Positions 53,618 to 63,220 of a stretch of DNA of 64,000 nucleotides are shown here, piece by piece. Every line of letters starts with the position of its first letter. Within the stretch, counting starts at the first letter, position 1. The notes under the pieces were generated by a model, which was given only the letters and a program-made list of their open reading frames with translations, did not search any database and had not been told where the DNA came from. Source of the DNA: Enhygromyxa salina (GTDB lineage Bacteria > Myxococcota_A > Polyangia > Nannocystales > Nannocystaceae); assembly GCF_000737335.2 (NCBI RefSeq), contig NZ_JMCC02000037.1, positions 30,015-94,014 on the forward strand, given 5' to 3'. The translations under genes were made by a program, and so were the position numbers.

Positions 53618-54949
53618 TCAGCTCACGAGAACCGCCGGCGGCGGCGTCCACTCGCCGTCGAGCGCCGTCTGGTCCGGATAGTAGAGCCGCATGGCCATGT
53701 AGAACCCGCCGCTTGGAGCGGGCAGCCAGTTGGGCTCCAGCGCCGAGCCCGGGGACTCATTCTGGACGTAGAACGTAATCGAACCATCCGCCCCACGGAC
53801 GAACGAGTCCAGCATCGGCGAGTTCACGAGGTAGCGATTGATCGGGTTGTCGACGAGCAGCTGGGTCTCGGCGTCGTACATCGTGATCGACCAAAATGCG
53901 TGGACCGGCGGCAGCGAAGTCAGCGTGATCGTGTAATTACCGGTCGAGGCGTCGAGCTTTCGATCATCGGCATCCACGTAGTACATCGGGTAGAGAGCTT
54001 CTTGCTTCGTATTGCCGTAGATCCCCTGCTTTGCCGCGGTGAAGCGGTACAGGTAGTTGTTGTTGAGGTACTCCCTGCTGCCGAAGAAATCGGCTGTGCT
54101 GAGCTCACCCGCCGAGACCTGCGCGTTGATCTTCTCAAACTCCGCCCATGCATCGGCGATGCCTGCTTCGAACGCTGCGAGCATCTCGGGGCTCAAGCTC
54201 TCTGCGTCGAAGGGCAGGCCAGCGCCGACACCAATCTTGGCGAAACGCTCCATCAGTCCCACCTCCGTAGGGTGGGTGGGACAAAATTGCAGTATGAAGT
54301 TGACGACGCTGAACACCGCTGGGGTCTTTCCTGCGTCACCGGTTGCGGGTAGCGGCCAATTGATCTGAGGCGCCGCTGGCGGAGGCGGGCTGCCGGTGAA
54401 CTGACTGAGGGTCTGGACCTTGTACTGGGCCTGGATCGCTTCGACGTTGGGCATGTCGTCGGGCGCGAACAACTGCGTTCGCACGATCACGAAGTCCAGT
54501 TCACTCTCGCTGTAGAAGACACCCGTAAACTGACTGGTGTCTCCGCCCTGCCACGACGGACCCACGAGCAGGAAGGTCCCGCCCGCGTTGCCAGTGGCGC
54601 GAGTGCCGATGTAGTTGAAGTTGTAGGTGTAGCAGTCGATGAGCTGGTACGAGAAGTAGCGGTTCGTCGGCGACATGGCCGGAACCGTGAGCACCAGGGG
54701 CTCGGCCCGGAGGTCGGCGGTGACGAACGAGTAAGGCGTATCGGAGTTCGGAGTCACGACCGACGTGTCTTCGGGCGTATACACCTGGTTCTCATTGTAG
54801 ATCTGGTTGATTGGCGCCTTGTAGTTGGGGCCGGTCGTATCAACATTGTAGGCGTAGATCGTATTGTAATTCTCAGAGAGTGGCCAACCATACAGATAGG
54901 CGTCTTTGACAATGCTGCGTGCTTCTTCGGGTGTTACGGTGATGGGCAT
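53618..54949 (-). CDS. DUF1254/DUF1214 domain protein
   Basis: 443 residues with no signal peptide. The first half is DUF1254 (AYLYGWPLSENYNTIYAYN, VVTPNSDTPYSFVTADLRAE, NRYFSYQLIDCYTYNFNYIG). The second half is DUF1214 (KLDASTGNYTITLTSLPPVH, FWSITMYDAETQLLVDNPIN, FYVQNESPG, NWLPAPSGGFYMAMRLY). These proteins occur widely in environmental bacteria; their function is not settled. It is not coupled to any neighbour. More AT-rich wording than its surroundings suggests acquisition, but this was judged by eye. Confidence 0.9.
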   Translation of the reverse strand: MPITVTPEEARSIVKDAYLYGWPLSENYNTIYAYNVDTTGPNYKAPINQIYNENQVYTPEDTSVVTPNSDTPYSFVTADLRAEPLVLTVPAMSPTNRYFSYQLIDCYTYNFNYIGTRATGNAGGTFLLVGPSWQGGDTSQFTGVFYSESELDFVIVRTQLFAPDDMPNVEAIQAQYKVQTLSQFTGSPPPPAAPQINWPLPATGDAGKTPAVFSVVNFILQFCPTHPTEVGLMERFAKIGVGAGLPFDAESLSPEMLAAFEAGIADAWAEFEKINAQVSAGELSTADFFGSREYLNNNYLYRFTAAKQGIYGNTKQEALYPMYYVDADDRKLDASTGNYTITLTSLPPVHAFWSITMYDAETQLLVDNPINRYLVNSPMLDSFVRGADGSITFYVQNESPGSALEPNWLPAPSGGFYMAMRLYYPDQTALDGEWTPPPAVLVS

Positions 54950-55812
54950 TGGATACGGCTTTCAGAAAGTGGGAGGGCTCCCACTTTTTACACCGTGGCG
55001 TCTCGACTGGCAAGCCACGAGCAACAGACCCATTGGGGCGGGGCAGAGCGCCAAACGCGATGGCAAGGCCATATTGACGTTGCAGACACCAAAACGTCAC
55101 TTTAACGTTCGCAAAATCACGCGTGCGCGAGGCCAGAGGCTCGAGGCCAACGATCGCTCGAGTCACTCTTCCGATGTCCATAGTATGCCTGGCGACTTTA
55201 ATATTTCAGGTCATGAAGCTCACGCTATTGTGCTCCACTTGCCAGCAACGCCCGCGCGAGCACGCACGCACGGCTCTCCTGGCACTCGGCGCCAATCTTC
55301 GCCTCGCGCAGCCGATCGCTCTCCCGTAGGAGTATGGGGATGAACTGTATGAGCTACAATGCTCAGCCCCAGGCCGAAAGACGCACGCTGAAGTCTGTGG
55401 CTGACTGTGTCGACCGTCTTGCCACTCGGCTCCCAGAGCAGCCTGGCAGTCTTACACGAGCCGGCATCGACGTAGAGGCGCATGCGCGTTCCGATCGTGA
55501 CGTCGTTGTAGTAGTAGTCCCCGTACTTGTTGCAGATGAGGTCGTCGTGCAGGTCGAGGTGCGTCAACGGCTCGAGCCCGTGCTGGTGAGTGGCAGGGGG
55601 ATGTCGTCCTCACCCTCGGGGCGGACACCGGCCAACTCGGGGCGGATCTCGTCCGAGAGGTCAAGCACGCTGACATGAGTGTGAGACCCGCAGCTTGGCG
55701 CGTGAGCATCGCGCGAAGATCCAACCTTCCAACGCAGGCGGGGCGGATAAAAGTGGGTCTTCGCGCTCAGCGAACAGCTCCTTCCGGCGAACTTGCTGCT
55801 GCATCACAAATC
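54950..55812. other. Gene-poor stretch, possible decayed genes
   Basis: About 860 bp. On the minus strand 55220-55567 opens with TTG and reads THLDLHDDLICNKYGDYYYN then DVTIGTRMRLYVDAGSC, which looks like authentic protein, but it has no start context or family. A second piece around 55610-55680 reads SVLDLSDEIRPELAGVRPEG in another frame. I think this is a broken gene. The rest is featureless. Confidence 0.4.
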
Positions 55813-57516
55813 ATGGAGCATCGCGGCATGCGACGGTTTGGATGGATCTCGTGGACGACGCTGTTGGGTCTCTCGCTGGGCACCGGCTGCGGTGGCAACT
55901 CCGGTGCCGACACGAATAGCGCGGGAGCTGACGATGGCACGACCAGCATCGGGTCGAGTGAGAACACCGAGGACAGCGCCGCAGATCAAGGCGACGGCGA
56001 CGGTGACCCGGGAGACGGCGACGGCGACGGCGACCCGGGAGACGGCGACGGCGGCACCAAGTTCGACATGAGTTCGCTGCCCGACTCCGACGATGGGCCG
56101 CCCATCGATGCTTGCAAGGTCGTCGACAACATGAACGCGGTCGGCGAGTGCGAGCAGTCAGCGCCGCCCGACGCCTTCGAGCCCGCGCTGCAGTGGTCGT
56201 TCACCGACGAAGCCGAGCCCTACAGCTACGTGACCCCGCTCGTCGCCAACTTCACCGACGACGACAACAACGGCGAGATCGACCTGTGTGACGTGCCCGA
56301 CGTCGTGCTCGTCGCGGCCGCGAACCCGGGCAATCCCAACAACACAGGCCACATATTCTTGTTGTCCGGCGACGACGGCAGCCTCCACTTTCGGATCGAA
56401 GAGGGCGTCGACTCGAGCTTCACGCCCGCGATCGGTGACATCGACGGCGACGGCCTCGTCGAGATCGTCACCGCCTCGCCGACCGGCGACATCTTGGCCT
56501 TCGAGCACACCGGTGAGCTCAAGTGGAGCGTGCCCGCGGACTGGTCGGGCGGTCCGGGTCTGCGCTACTCGAACTCGGCCGCGCTCGCCGACGTCGACAA
56601 CGACGGTGACGTCGAGATCATCACCGCGAACATGTTTCTCGATCACCTCGGCAACCTGGTCGAGAAGTTCCCCGTGCCCTCGGGCAAGTGGGGCGCGACC
56701 ACGGCCGCAGATCTCGACAACGACGAGGACCTCGAGATCGTGATCGGCCACGCCGCCTACCACCACAACGGCGACCTGCTGTGGATGACCGACCTCGAGC
56801 CCGGCTACCCGCAGGTCGCCGACCTCGATGATGACGGCCTACCCGAGGTCCTGTTGACCAACATCGACGGGCTGTCGCTGATCGAGCACGACGGTCAGGT
56901 GACCTACCAAGATCAGCGCCCAACCAACGTCGGGCCGACCGGCACCAATTGGCTGCGACCCGCGACAATCCACGACTTCGACGGCGACGGCTTCCCGGAG
57001 TTCGCAACGAGCTCGGCCTCGCAGTACACCGTCTACGAGCCCGACGCGAGCATCGTGTGGACGGCCCCGGTCAACGACGCGAGCGGGATCGCGGCCGGGA
57101 CCGCGTTCGACTTTCTCGGCGCGGGTGCGGCCCAGGCGATGTACGCCGATCAGGACTTCATGTTCATCTTCGACGGCGACGGCAACGTGCTACTCCAGCA
57201 GAGTCGCAAGAGCGGGACGCTGTCCGAGTACCCGGTCGTGGCCGACATCGACAATGACGGCTCGGCCGAGATCCTCGTGGTATCGAACCAGCACCTCGGA
57301 GGCGGCGATCCTTGCATTCAGGCGATCAAGGACGTCGAAGATCGCTGGATTCAGGCTCGCCGGATCTGGAACCAGCACAGCTACCACGTCAGCAACGTGC
57401 GCGAGGACGGGACCATCCCCCAGTTCGAGGTGCCCGCGTGGGAGGGGCTCAACACCTTCCGGACCAACGCGCAGATCGAGGGCGGCGGCCTGTGCATGCC
57501 GCCTCCTGCGGGCTAA
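55813..57516 (+). CDS. FG-GAP/VCBS-repeat propeller lipoprotein
   Basis: 567 residues from ATG 55813 (ATG 55828 alternative). Lipoprotein signal WISWTTLLGLSLGTGCGGNS (Cys about 24), then an acidic linker with GDGDGDPGDGDGDG (about 60-80). The rest has FG-GAP-type Ca-binding repeats: DDDNNGEIDLCDVPDVV, IGDIDGDGLVEIVTASPTG, LADVDNDGDVEIITANMF, ADLDNDEDLEIVIGH, VADLDDDGLPEVLLTN, DFDGDGFPEFATSS, VADIDNDGSAEILVVS. This predicts a seven-blade or similar propeller like integrin alpha. Probably a surface adhesion or binding protein. Confidence 0.9.
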   Translation: MEHRGMRRFGWISWTTLLGLSLGTGCGGNSGADTNSAGADDGTTSIGSSENTEDSAADQGDGDGDPGDGDGDGDPGDGDGGTKFDMSSLPDSDDGPPIDACKVVDNMNAVGECEQSAPPDAFEPALQWSFTDEAEPYSYVTPLVANFTDDDNNGEIDLCDVPDVVLVAAANPGNPNNTGHIFLLSGDDGSLHFRIEEGVDSSFTPAIGDIDGDGLVEIVTASPTGDILAFEHTGELKWSVPADWSGGPGLRYSNSAALADVDNDGDVEIITANMFLDHLGNLVEKFPVPSGKWGATTAADLDNDEDLEIVIGHAAYHHNGDLLWMTDLEPGYPQVADLDDDGLPEVLLTNIDGLSLIEHDGQVTYQDQRPTNVGPTGTNWLRPATIHDFDGDGFPEFATSSASQYTVYEPDASIVWTAPVNDASGIAAGTAFDFLGAGAAQAMYADQDFMFIFDGDGNVLLQQSRKSGTLSEYPVVADIDNDGSAEILVVSNQHLGGGDPCIQAIKDVEDRWIQARRIWNQHSYHVSNVREDGTIPQFEVPAWEGLNTFRTNAQIEGGGLCMPPPAG

Positions 57517-57620
57517 GCACACAGCGCAGCGGCGGCGTCGACGGGCGCCGGGTGACCATGGAGGCGGACGGCGATGAGCGCCGCCGTTGCCGACGAGATA
57601 CTGCGCGCGAGGGTCGATGG

Positions 57621-58127
57621 TCAGTCGTCGACCCGTACGTGGGTCCCGCCGACCAGCTCGTTCGCGTCGGGAGGCTCGAAGCGAGGTTCCATGAACTCAA
57701 ACATGGCTTCGGTGACCTCGAAGGCGAACACCGCCGGGTCGCGCTCCCCGTTGCGCCGGCGAACTCGCGTGCGGCGGAGCTCAGCGGGGGCGTCGAGGTA
57801 GTGGACGGCGACCTCGACCTCGAGCGCGAGCGCGAGCGCGCGGGCGCGGTGCTGCTCACGGTGCTCGCGGGTCGTGAACCCGAGATCGAGGATCACGTCG
57901 ACGCCGAGCGCGAGGGCCTGCTCGGCGACGCTCCAGATCTGCGCCTCGCAGCGACCGACCCGCTCCATCATCCAGGCGAACTCGAGCTCGCCGAGATCGG
58001 GCACGAACAGCCGGCTCATCCACTCGTCGATAGAAAAACGCAGCGCGCCCGTGCGACTCGCTAGCGCGCGCGCGTAGGTCGTCTTGCCTGCTCCCGTGGC
58101 TCCGCTGATGACGTGGACCTTCGGCAT
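57621..58127 (-). CDS. P-loop ATP-dependent kinase (AAA_33/zeta-toxin-like fold)
   Basis: 168 residues. Walker A GATGAGKTTYARAL (about 9-22), FSIDEWMSRLF, DVILDLGFTTREHREQHRAR, VHYLDAPAELRRTRVRRRN and a closing FEFMEPRFEPPDANEL. This is the standard small P-loop kinase seen in many bacteria (AAA_33), often called ATP-binding or gluconate/chloramphenicol-kinase-like. The substrate is unknown. No antitoxin neighbour, so a zeta toxin is unlikely. Convergent with the FG-GAP gene. Confidence 0.85.
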   Translation of the reverse strand: MPKVHVISGATGAGKTTYARALASRTGALRFSIDEWMSRLFVPDLGELEFAWMMERVGRCEAQIWSVAEQALALGVDVILDLGFTTREHREQHRARALALALEVEVAVHYLDAPAELRRTRVRRRNGERDPAVFAFEVTEAMFEFMEPRFEPPDANELVGGTHVRVDD

Positions 58128-58364
58128 CCGTGGGATGTCTATACCGTCAACGAGCCGGTGATGTCCTCGGCCGTGTTGCGATTTTCTTTGGTGACTCGCG
58201 CGCGGCGTCCCATGCCGGTCGGTTGTGTCCGGGATTTCACGGCCTCACGCGACGGAAGCTGTTCGATGGCGCGTACATCCGCGATCACGCTGACGCTGCG
58301 GACTCAGCTCGGCGTCCCGAGGAGCACTCCTGCGTCCCTCGGCGGCCCGCCAAGGCCCAAGCCG

Positions 58365-59237
58365 TCACGAGCTCTCGGTGAGCCGGTTCAGCGTCTCCAT
58401 GTCTTCCGCGTGCAGGACCAGCGAGGCGCTGGCGAGGTTCTCTCGTAGGTGCGCGATCGAGGAGGTCCCTGGGATGAGCAGCACGTTGGGCGAGCGACGC
58501 AAGAGCCACGCGAGCGCCACCTGCATCGGCGTCGCGCCGAGCCGCGCGGCCACGGCGTCGAGCGTGCTGGACTGCAGCGGCGCGAACCCGCCGAGCGGGA
58601 AGAACGGCACGTACGCGATGCCGCGCGCGGCGAGGTCGTCGATGATGGCGTCATCGTGGCGGTGGGTCAGGTTGTAGTGGTTCTGCACGCACACGATCTC
58701 CGTGAGCTTGCGACCCTCGGCGATCTGCGCGGCGGTGACGTTGCTCAGGCCGATGTGCCGAATCAGCCCGCGTTGGCGAAGCTCGGCGAGAGCGGTGAGC
58801 GGCGCTTCGATCGAGCCTTCCGCCGGCCCCTGGGCGCTGAACATGCCGCGAAGGTTGACGACGTCGAGCACGTCCAAGCCGAGGTTGCGGAGGTTGTCGT
58901 GGACCGCACGCTCGATGTCGGCGCCGGACGGCGCCGGCTCCCACGAGCCAGATGGTCCGCGTACGGCCCCGACCTTCGTGGCGATGACAAGACCGTCGCG
59001 ATACGGATGCAGCGCCTCGCGGATGATCTCGTTGGTGACATGCGGACCGTAGATGTCGCTGGTGTCGATGTGGTTGACGCCCTGGGCGACCGCCTCGCGC
59101 AGGACGGCGACGGCGGCCTTGCGATCTTTGGGGGGCCCGAACACGCCGGGACCGGCGAGCTGCATGGCGCCGTAGCCAAGACGACGAACGGTGGAGGTGC
59201 CAAGGCGGTAGCTGTCTGGGATCGGGAGGTTGGTCAT
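58365..59237 (-). CDS. Aldo/keto reductase
   Basis: 290 residues from ATG 59237, chosen because an (alpha/beta)8-barrel opening (YRLGTSTVRRLGYGAMQLAG) follows directly. Active-site block HIDTSDIYGP (Asp and Tyr), catalytic Lys in VIATKVGA, RHIGLSNVTAAQI, LLIPGTSSIAHLRENLAS. At the position often taken by His the sequence is DVVNLR, common in the YdbC/pyridoxal-reductase-like branch. It uses NADPH to reduce a small carbonyl. Divergent from a LysR gene 78 bp away, which probably controls it. Confidence 0.92.
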   Translation of the reverse strand: MTNLPIPDSYRLGTSTVRRLGYGAMQLAGPGVFGPPKDRKAAVAVLREAVAQGVNHIDTSDIYGPHVTNEIIREALHPYRDGLVIATKVGAVRGPSGSWEPAPSGADIERAVHDNLRNLGLDVLDVVNLRGMFSAQGPAEGSIEAPLTALAELRQRGLIRHIGLSNVTAAQIAEGRKLTEIVCVQNHYNLTHRHDDAIIDDLAARGIAYVPFFPLGGFAPLQSSTLDAVAARLGATPMQVALAWLLRRSPNVLLIPGTSSIAHLRENLASASLVLHAEDMETLNRLTESS

Positions 59238-59315
59238 GGCGAGCAATATATGGAGATCACGTCGTACGACAATCCGGTGTAATCTGCACAGGCTGTGCGA
59301 AAATCTGGACAGTCG
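59238..59315. promoter_or_regulatory. Divergent promoter region with LysR-box-like motif
   Basis: 78 bp between the aldo/keto reductase and LysR starts. It is more AT-rich than the coding DNA (CAATATATGG) and contains CTGCACAGGCTGTGCG-type symmetry around 59284-59299. LysR binding here would fit the usual divergent arrangement. The site was judged by eye. Confidence 0.4.
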
Positions 59316-60260
59316 ATGGATGACCTCGCCGACATCACCGCGTTCTTGACCGTCGCCCGCGAGGGCGGCTTTCGCAGCGCTGCCCGCGTGGCCGGCACGA
59401 GCGCGTCGCGGATGGGCGACGCGGTTCGTCGGCTCGAAGCCCGACTCGGCGTTCGGCTGCTCCATCGCACCACTCGCAGCGTCACACCGACCGACGCTGG
59501 AGCGCGCCTGCTCGAGCGGATCACCCCGGCGCTCGGCGAAGTGCGGGCTGCGCTGGACGTGGTCAACGACTTCCGTGATCGCCCCGCAGGTCGTCTGAAG
59601 CTCAACGTCCCGACGGCCGCCGCCAAGCTCGTGCTGCCACCCATCGTGCCGCCCTTCCTCGCCAAGTATCCCGACATCCATATCGAGGTGGTCGCCGACG
59701 AGCGTCGCATCGATGTCGTCGCAGAGGGCTTCGACGCCGGCATCCGCTACGACAAATCGCTCGAGAAGGACATGGTGGCGGTTCCGATCGGCCCGCGCGT
59801 CCAGCGTTACGCCGCCGCTGCGTCGCCCGCCTACCTGGCTCGCCGTGGTCGGCCCACGCACCCTCGTGAGCTGCTCGACCACGATTGCCTGGGCTGGCGG
59901 TTCTCGAATGGCCCGCTGCACGCCTGGGAGTTCGAGCGGGACAAAGAGACGATCCGCGTTGACCCGAAAGGTCCGCTGGTCGCCAGCTTTGGCCCCGCGA
60001 CGGACTTCGCCGTGGAGGCCGCCGTGGCTGGCTGCGGGATCGTCTACCTGTTCGAGGACTGGCTGCGTCCTTTCCTCGACCGAGGAGACCTGGTGCCCGT
60101 GCTCGAGCCGTGGTGGCTGAGCGTCTCCGGGCCGTTTCTCTACTACCCAGGTCGTCGTTACCTTCCGACACCGCTGCGCGCTTTCGTGGACTTCATCAAG
60201 GCGACGCAGCCGAGGCCCTCGCGTGGTCGTCGAGGTCATGTGAAGAACAAGGCGCGCTGA
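59316..60260 (+). CDS. LysR-family transcriptional regulator
   Basis: 314 residues from ATG 59316 (GTG 59295 would add seven). Winged-helix start LADITAFLTVAREGGFRSAA with RMGDAVRRLEARLGVRLLHR and TTRSVTPTDAGARLLER is typical. The effector domain follows from about 90 (GRLKLNVPTAAAKLVLPPIV, DIHIEVVADERRIDVVAEGF). It resembles the DsdC/AaeR-type branch often next to oxidoreductases. Divergent neighbour is the aldo/keto reductase. The C-terminal basic tail overlaps the end of the fragment on the other strand. Confidence 0.92.
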   Translation: MDDLADITAFLTVAREGGFRSAARVAGTSASRMGDAVRRLEARLGVRLLHRTTRSVTPTDAGARLLERITPALGEVRAALDVVNDFRDRPAGRLKLNVPTAAAKLVLPPIVPPFLAKYPDIHIEVVADERRIDVVAEGFDAGIRYDKSLEKDMVAVPIGPRVQRYAAAASPAYLARRGRPTHPRELLDHDCLGWRFSNGPLHAWEFERDKETIRVDPKGPLVASFGPATDFAVEAAVAGCGIVYLFEDWLRPFLDRGDLVPVLEPWWLSVSGPFLYYPGRRYLPTPLRAFVDFIKATQPRPSRGRRGHVKNKAR

Positions 60261-60390
60261 GGCTGGGTCGCCCGATACAGCGCCTCCTCAGGACTTCGAG
60301 ACAACACGACATTGACGGAGTAGATCGAGGCTGCCTCGTCGCAGAAGAGCAGCGGTGCCGCGACTGCGCGATGTCCATCACGATCTTCTG
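60236..60390 (-). pseudogene. 3' fragment of an unknown gene
   Basis: The minus strand reads SPEDRDGHRAVAAPLLFCDE, then AASIYSVNVVLSRSPEEALY and RATQPQRALFFT, ending at 60236. It is protein-like, with no family identified. The upstream part is replaced by sequence containing the dispersed repeat at 60446. Its last codons overlap the LysR gene's 3' end. Confidence 0.45.
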
Positions 60391-60445
60391 GTGACGTGGC
60401 GTGAGCCCCGACAGCCCATCGGCGAGCTCGCGGTTGATGTCGAAT

Positions 60446-60478
60446 CTGCCTCGAGCCCTGAGCCCAAGCCACGGTTCG
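60446..60478 (+). repeat. Dispersed repeat, partial copy
   Basis: CTGCCTCGAGCCCTGAGCCC and the following bases match the second half of the repeat at 61080-61150 (reverse strand) and of 2153-2224, with few changes. With 61080 it flanks the gene 60492-60995, in opposite orientations. Confidence 0.6.
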
Positions 60479-60491
60479 CCCGTCGCGCTCA

Positions 60492-60995
60492 TCATGTTGG
60501 GCGACTGTCGACGAGTTTCGCCATCCAGGCGACAAATTCATCCAAGCTCGGGACCGGACCGTGGCCATAGTTGACGTGGTTGGTCTTGTCCTTCTCCCAC
60601 TCGCAGAAGGCCGCGCTCGGAGGATCGCCGTCGACCAGCTCAACCGTGAAATTGAGAAGGTTGATATGATTGATCTCCGGCTCACCCGGTGGGCCATGCT
60701 GGACCAAGCCAATCATGAATGCCTCGGTTGGTGCCGTTGGTCGAGGCAGCGTCAACACGACGCACGGATGCCTGCCAGCGTGGGTACGTGTCACTTGCAC
60801 CTGCGCCGGCCCGAAGCTGGTCGCCGCCAGCTCGCTGGCCATCTGGGCGTGCTCACACAGTTGCTCGAGGACCGAGTCGGCCCAGCGCTGCTCCGGGTGC
60901 ATGAGCATCAAGAAGAAATTCGGATGGCCGGACACCAGCCACGGCACCGCCCAATGGGCGAATGCATAGTGAAACGTGCGTGCCACGAGACCCAC
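60492..60995 (-). CDS. Hypothetical protein between two repeat copies
   Basis: About 167 residues from GTG 60995 (GTG 60986 also possible). An ATG further upstream lies beyond the repeat and adds implausible Arg/Ala-rich sequence. Features: ARTFHYAFAHWAVPWLVSGH, HPEQRWADSVLEQLCEHAQM, VQVTRTHAGRHPCVVLTLPR, INLLNFTVELVDGDPPSAAF and a closing VNYGHGPVPSLDEFVAWM. It has an alpha/beta look without catalytic motifs I know. Being bracketed by inverted copies of an IS-end-like repeat, it may have been moved as cargo. Confidence 0.65.
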   Translation of the reverse strand: MGLVARTFHYAFAHWAVPWLVSGHPNFFLMLMHPEQRWADSVLEQLCEHAQMASELAATSFGPAQVQVTRTHAGRHPCVVLTLPRPTAPTEAFMIGLVQHGPPGEPEINHINLLNFTVELVDGDPPSAAFCEWEKDKTNHVNYGHGPVPSLDEFVAWMAKLVDSRPT

Positions 60996-61079
60996 TGTAC
61001 CAGCGTGCGGGTGCGCGCGCGCCCGCGAAGCTGCGTCGCCGTCTGGCCCCCTCCGCACGGCGCCAGGCGAGACGCTGTC

Positions 61080-61150
61080 CGAGCCGTGGGTTGGGCTCAG
61101 GGCTCGAGGCAGGTTCGCGCGAGACCGCGCCGAACGGGGTGAAGTTGGGG
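61080..61150 (-). repeat. Dispersed ~71-bp repeat, copy 2
   Basis: The reverse complement of this block matches 2153-2224 closely (CCCCAACTTCACCCCGTTCG against CCCCAACTACACCCCGTTCG at the beginning). It lies just upstream of the gene 60492-60995. Confidence 0.65.
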
Positions 61151-61229
61151 ATCTGTTTGCATACAATCCATTGCTAACCGCCTGGCTCGTGCTGGCCACG
61201 CACACTTCCAACGGGATGCATCACTCCGG

Positions 61230-62684
61230 ATGACGACACGATCGCTACCAAGTCGACTCGCAGCGAGCCTCGCCGCGCCTCACAGTGAGGCGTGGGTGGT
61301 CTTCGCGGACGAGCTCCAGGCCGCAGGCGATCCGCGCGGTGAGCTGATCGGGATCGAGCAGCGACTCGACGCGCAGCCAGGCGAACCCGAGCGCCGGCAG
61401 CTCGAGCATCGACGCGACGAGCTCCTCGAGGATCACATTGAGCGATGGCTCGGCCCGTCGTTCGCCACCATGCGTGCGTGGCTCGCCAAGAGGCGTGGCT
61501 CGCTACAGGTCACCCTGCGCTACGGCTACGTGGAGTCGCTGTGCCTCGACCTCTACGCCAACGTCGAGACATGTGACGGTCTCGGCGACGTGCTCGACAG
61601 CGAGGCTGCGACCCAGGTGCAGCGACTCTCGATCAGCGCACCACCAGTCGTGACCTCGCAGCTCGTCGCCGACCTCGCGCGCTCGCCTCGCGCGCTCGCC
61701 TCGCTTCAGCTGAACCTGAGCGCTGCTCGCTACGAGCCGTCGCCGGTCGGCGAGGACGAAGCCGCGAGGCTGTGCCAAGCGCTGCCCGAGCTGCGCGCGC
61801 TGACCCTGGTCGGCCGCGAGTTGTTCGAGGATCTCCCCCACCCAACACTCGAGCGCCTGTGCGTCTGGGGCTACGACGCGATCATCGGTCTTGGGCAGTG
61901 GACAGAGCTCCCGTGTGTGCGCGACCTCGATCTCGCGCTCCTGTCCGGTTCCACGGGCGAGCGCTTCGCGGGACCCGACCCAAGCCGCGCGCGCCTGGCC
62001 GAGCTGCTGCGCATGGACGGTCTGCCTGGGCTGCGCCGTCTCGATCTCTCGCACAACGCGGCGGGGTGCGTCGCAGGCACCATCTACCTCGGCGGTAAGC
62101 GCTCCGAGGCCCTCGTCGAGCAGATCCTCGACACACCGATCCTCGGGCGTCTCGACGAGCTCGTGCTGCCACCCCCGAGCGGCGACGTGGTCGATCGACT
62201 GCTAGCGAGCCCTCAGCTCGCCCAAGTTGGGCGCGTCCAGATCCCCTTCGCCTTCTTCGGGATCGACCAGGCCCGTCTCGAGTCCACGCCCGTGAACCTG
62301 GAGGTCGGGCTCGTCTATCCCCACCGCCCCCGGGTCGAGGTCCACGGTCGAGAGGTGATGTCGGTCGAGTTCGGAGGGTCGGAGATCTGGATCGCGGTGT
62401 CGCAGGTCGCCGAGCTCATGGAAGCTCGCTACGCCAGCTTCGCGCCCGAAGCCCGGGCCACGCTCGACGAGATCATCTATCGCTTCGACGAGCTCGCCTA
62501 CTACGACGACGAAGGCGGCCCCACGTACATGGACATCGCCTACTCGAGCTTCGACGCGACCTTCGAACGGCTGTGCGCGGGCGTCGACCTCGAGGAGACC
62601 CGCGTCGGTGGTTTGCTCGAGCACCTCGCCAAGCACCGCGGCACCGCGGACACGGTCCGCCTGAAGAAAGTCTGGGGCTGGTAG
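61230..62684 (+). CDS. TIGR02996-domain protein with leucine-rich-type repeats
   Basis: 484 residues without signal peptide. The N-terminus (AWVVFADELQAAGDPRGELI, EQRLDAQPGEPERRQLEHRR) is the TIGR02996 repeat-companion domain, known from myxobacteria and planctomycetes in front of leucine-rich repeats. The body is leucine-rich with irregular LRR units (SLQLNLSAARYEPSPVGED, ALTLVGRELFEDLPHPTLER, GLRRLDLSHNAAG). A C-terminal domain (VEFGGSEIWIAVSQVAELME, YYDDEGGPTYMDIAYSSFDA) is separate. Likely a cytoplasmic protein-interaction scaffold. Confidence 0.85.
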   Translation: MTTRSLPSRLAASLAAPHSEAWVVFADELQAAGDPRGELIGIEQRLDAQPGEPERRQLEHRRDELLEDHIERWLGPSFATMRAWLAKRRGSLQVTLRYGYVESLCLDLYANVETCDGLGDVLDSEAATQVQRLSISAPPVVTSQLVADLARSPRALASLQLNLSAARYEPSPVGEDEAARLCQALPELRALTLVGRELFEDLPHPTLERLCVWGYDAIIGLGQWTELPCVRDLDLALLSGSTGERFAGPDPSRARLAELLRMDGLPGLRRLDLSHNAAGCVAGTIYLGGKRSEALVEQILDTPILGRLDELVLPPPSGDVVDRLLASPQLAQVGRVQIPFAFFGIDQARLESTPVNLEVGLVYPHRPRVEVHGREVMSVEFGGSEIWIAVSQVAELMEARYASFAPEARATLDEIIYRFDELAYYDDEGGPTYMDIAYSSFDATFERLCAGVDLEETRVGGLLEHLAKHRGTADTVRLKKVWGW

Positions 62685-62950
62685 CGCGAGTCGGCGCTCG
62701 CAAGCGCGCCGTCCGACATCGGCTCGTCGATGGCGACTTCTCTCGAGCTGTTGCAGCGCTCGCGCGGCTGAGTCCGAAATGTACAGAAACCGACTGCAAT
62801 GAGTGGAAGTCGACTGATGGCGGGCCCCTGTGCATGCTGAATGCGGGGCTCAATACCGATAACGAAGACGCACTTCCAGATTCTCAAAGTGGCGACATTC
62901 GTGTTGTTCATCAGCGCAATATGGCCTTCGAGCTCGCTGCGGCGTTCTGC

Positions 62951-63220
62951 CTAGTCGGCGCAAGCCCGCGTCAAGAGTACCCCCCCAGAGACAGCAAAGG
63001 GAAACTCGCCAGCGGGGACCACATAGGTCGGCTTGAGACCGGTATCATGGCTGCGAACGATCCATGATGGGCAAGTCTCTTCGAGGGCATCCTCCGCGGT
63101 CGCTGCCGTTTCGCCGAGCCCGAACTCACCCGAGTCGGACGTCGAGCAAGAGGCGACAAAGGCGACTCCCGCCGCGAATCCCATGAGACCGAAGATGAGC
63201 GATTTTGCGAGACCCTGCAT
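62951..63220 (-). CDS. Small lipoprotein
   Basis: 89 residues from ATG 63220 (ATG 63238 alternative). Lipoprotein signal AKSLIFGLMGFAAGVAFVAS followed by Cys (about 25), then GEFGLGETAATAEDALEETC. The C-terminal half is PSWIVRSHDTGLKPTYVVPA with a final RACAD. No family recognised. It looks short for its type. The inserted element at 63463 lies about 240 bp upstream. Confidence 0.6.
   Translation of the reverse strand: MQGLAKSLIFGLMGFAAGVAFVASCSTSDSGEFGLGETAATAEDALEETCPSWIVRSHDTGLKPTYVVPAGEFPFAVSGGVLLTRACAD

Noticed and set aside
57621..58127. Zeta toxin of a toxin-antitoxin pair
   Set aside because: No epsilon-like small gene adjoins, and the sequence fits the broad AAA_33 kinase group.
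58365..60239. A 624-residue aldo/keto reductase fusion
   Set aside because: The upstream part is antisense to the LysR gene; ATG 59237 starts the normal reductase.
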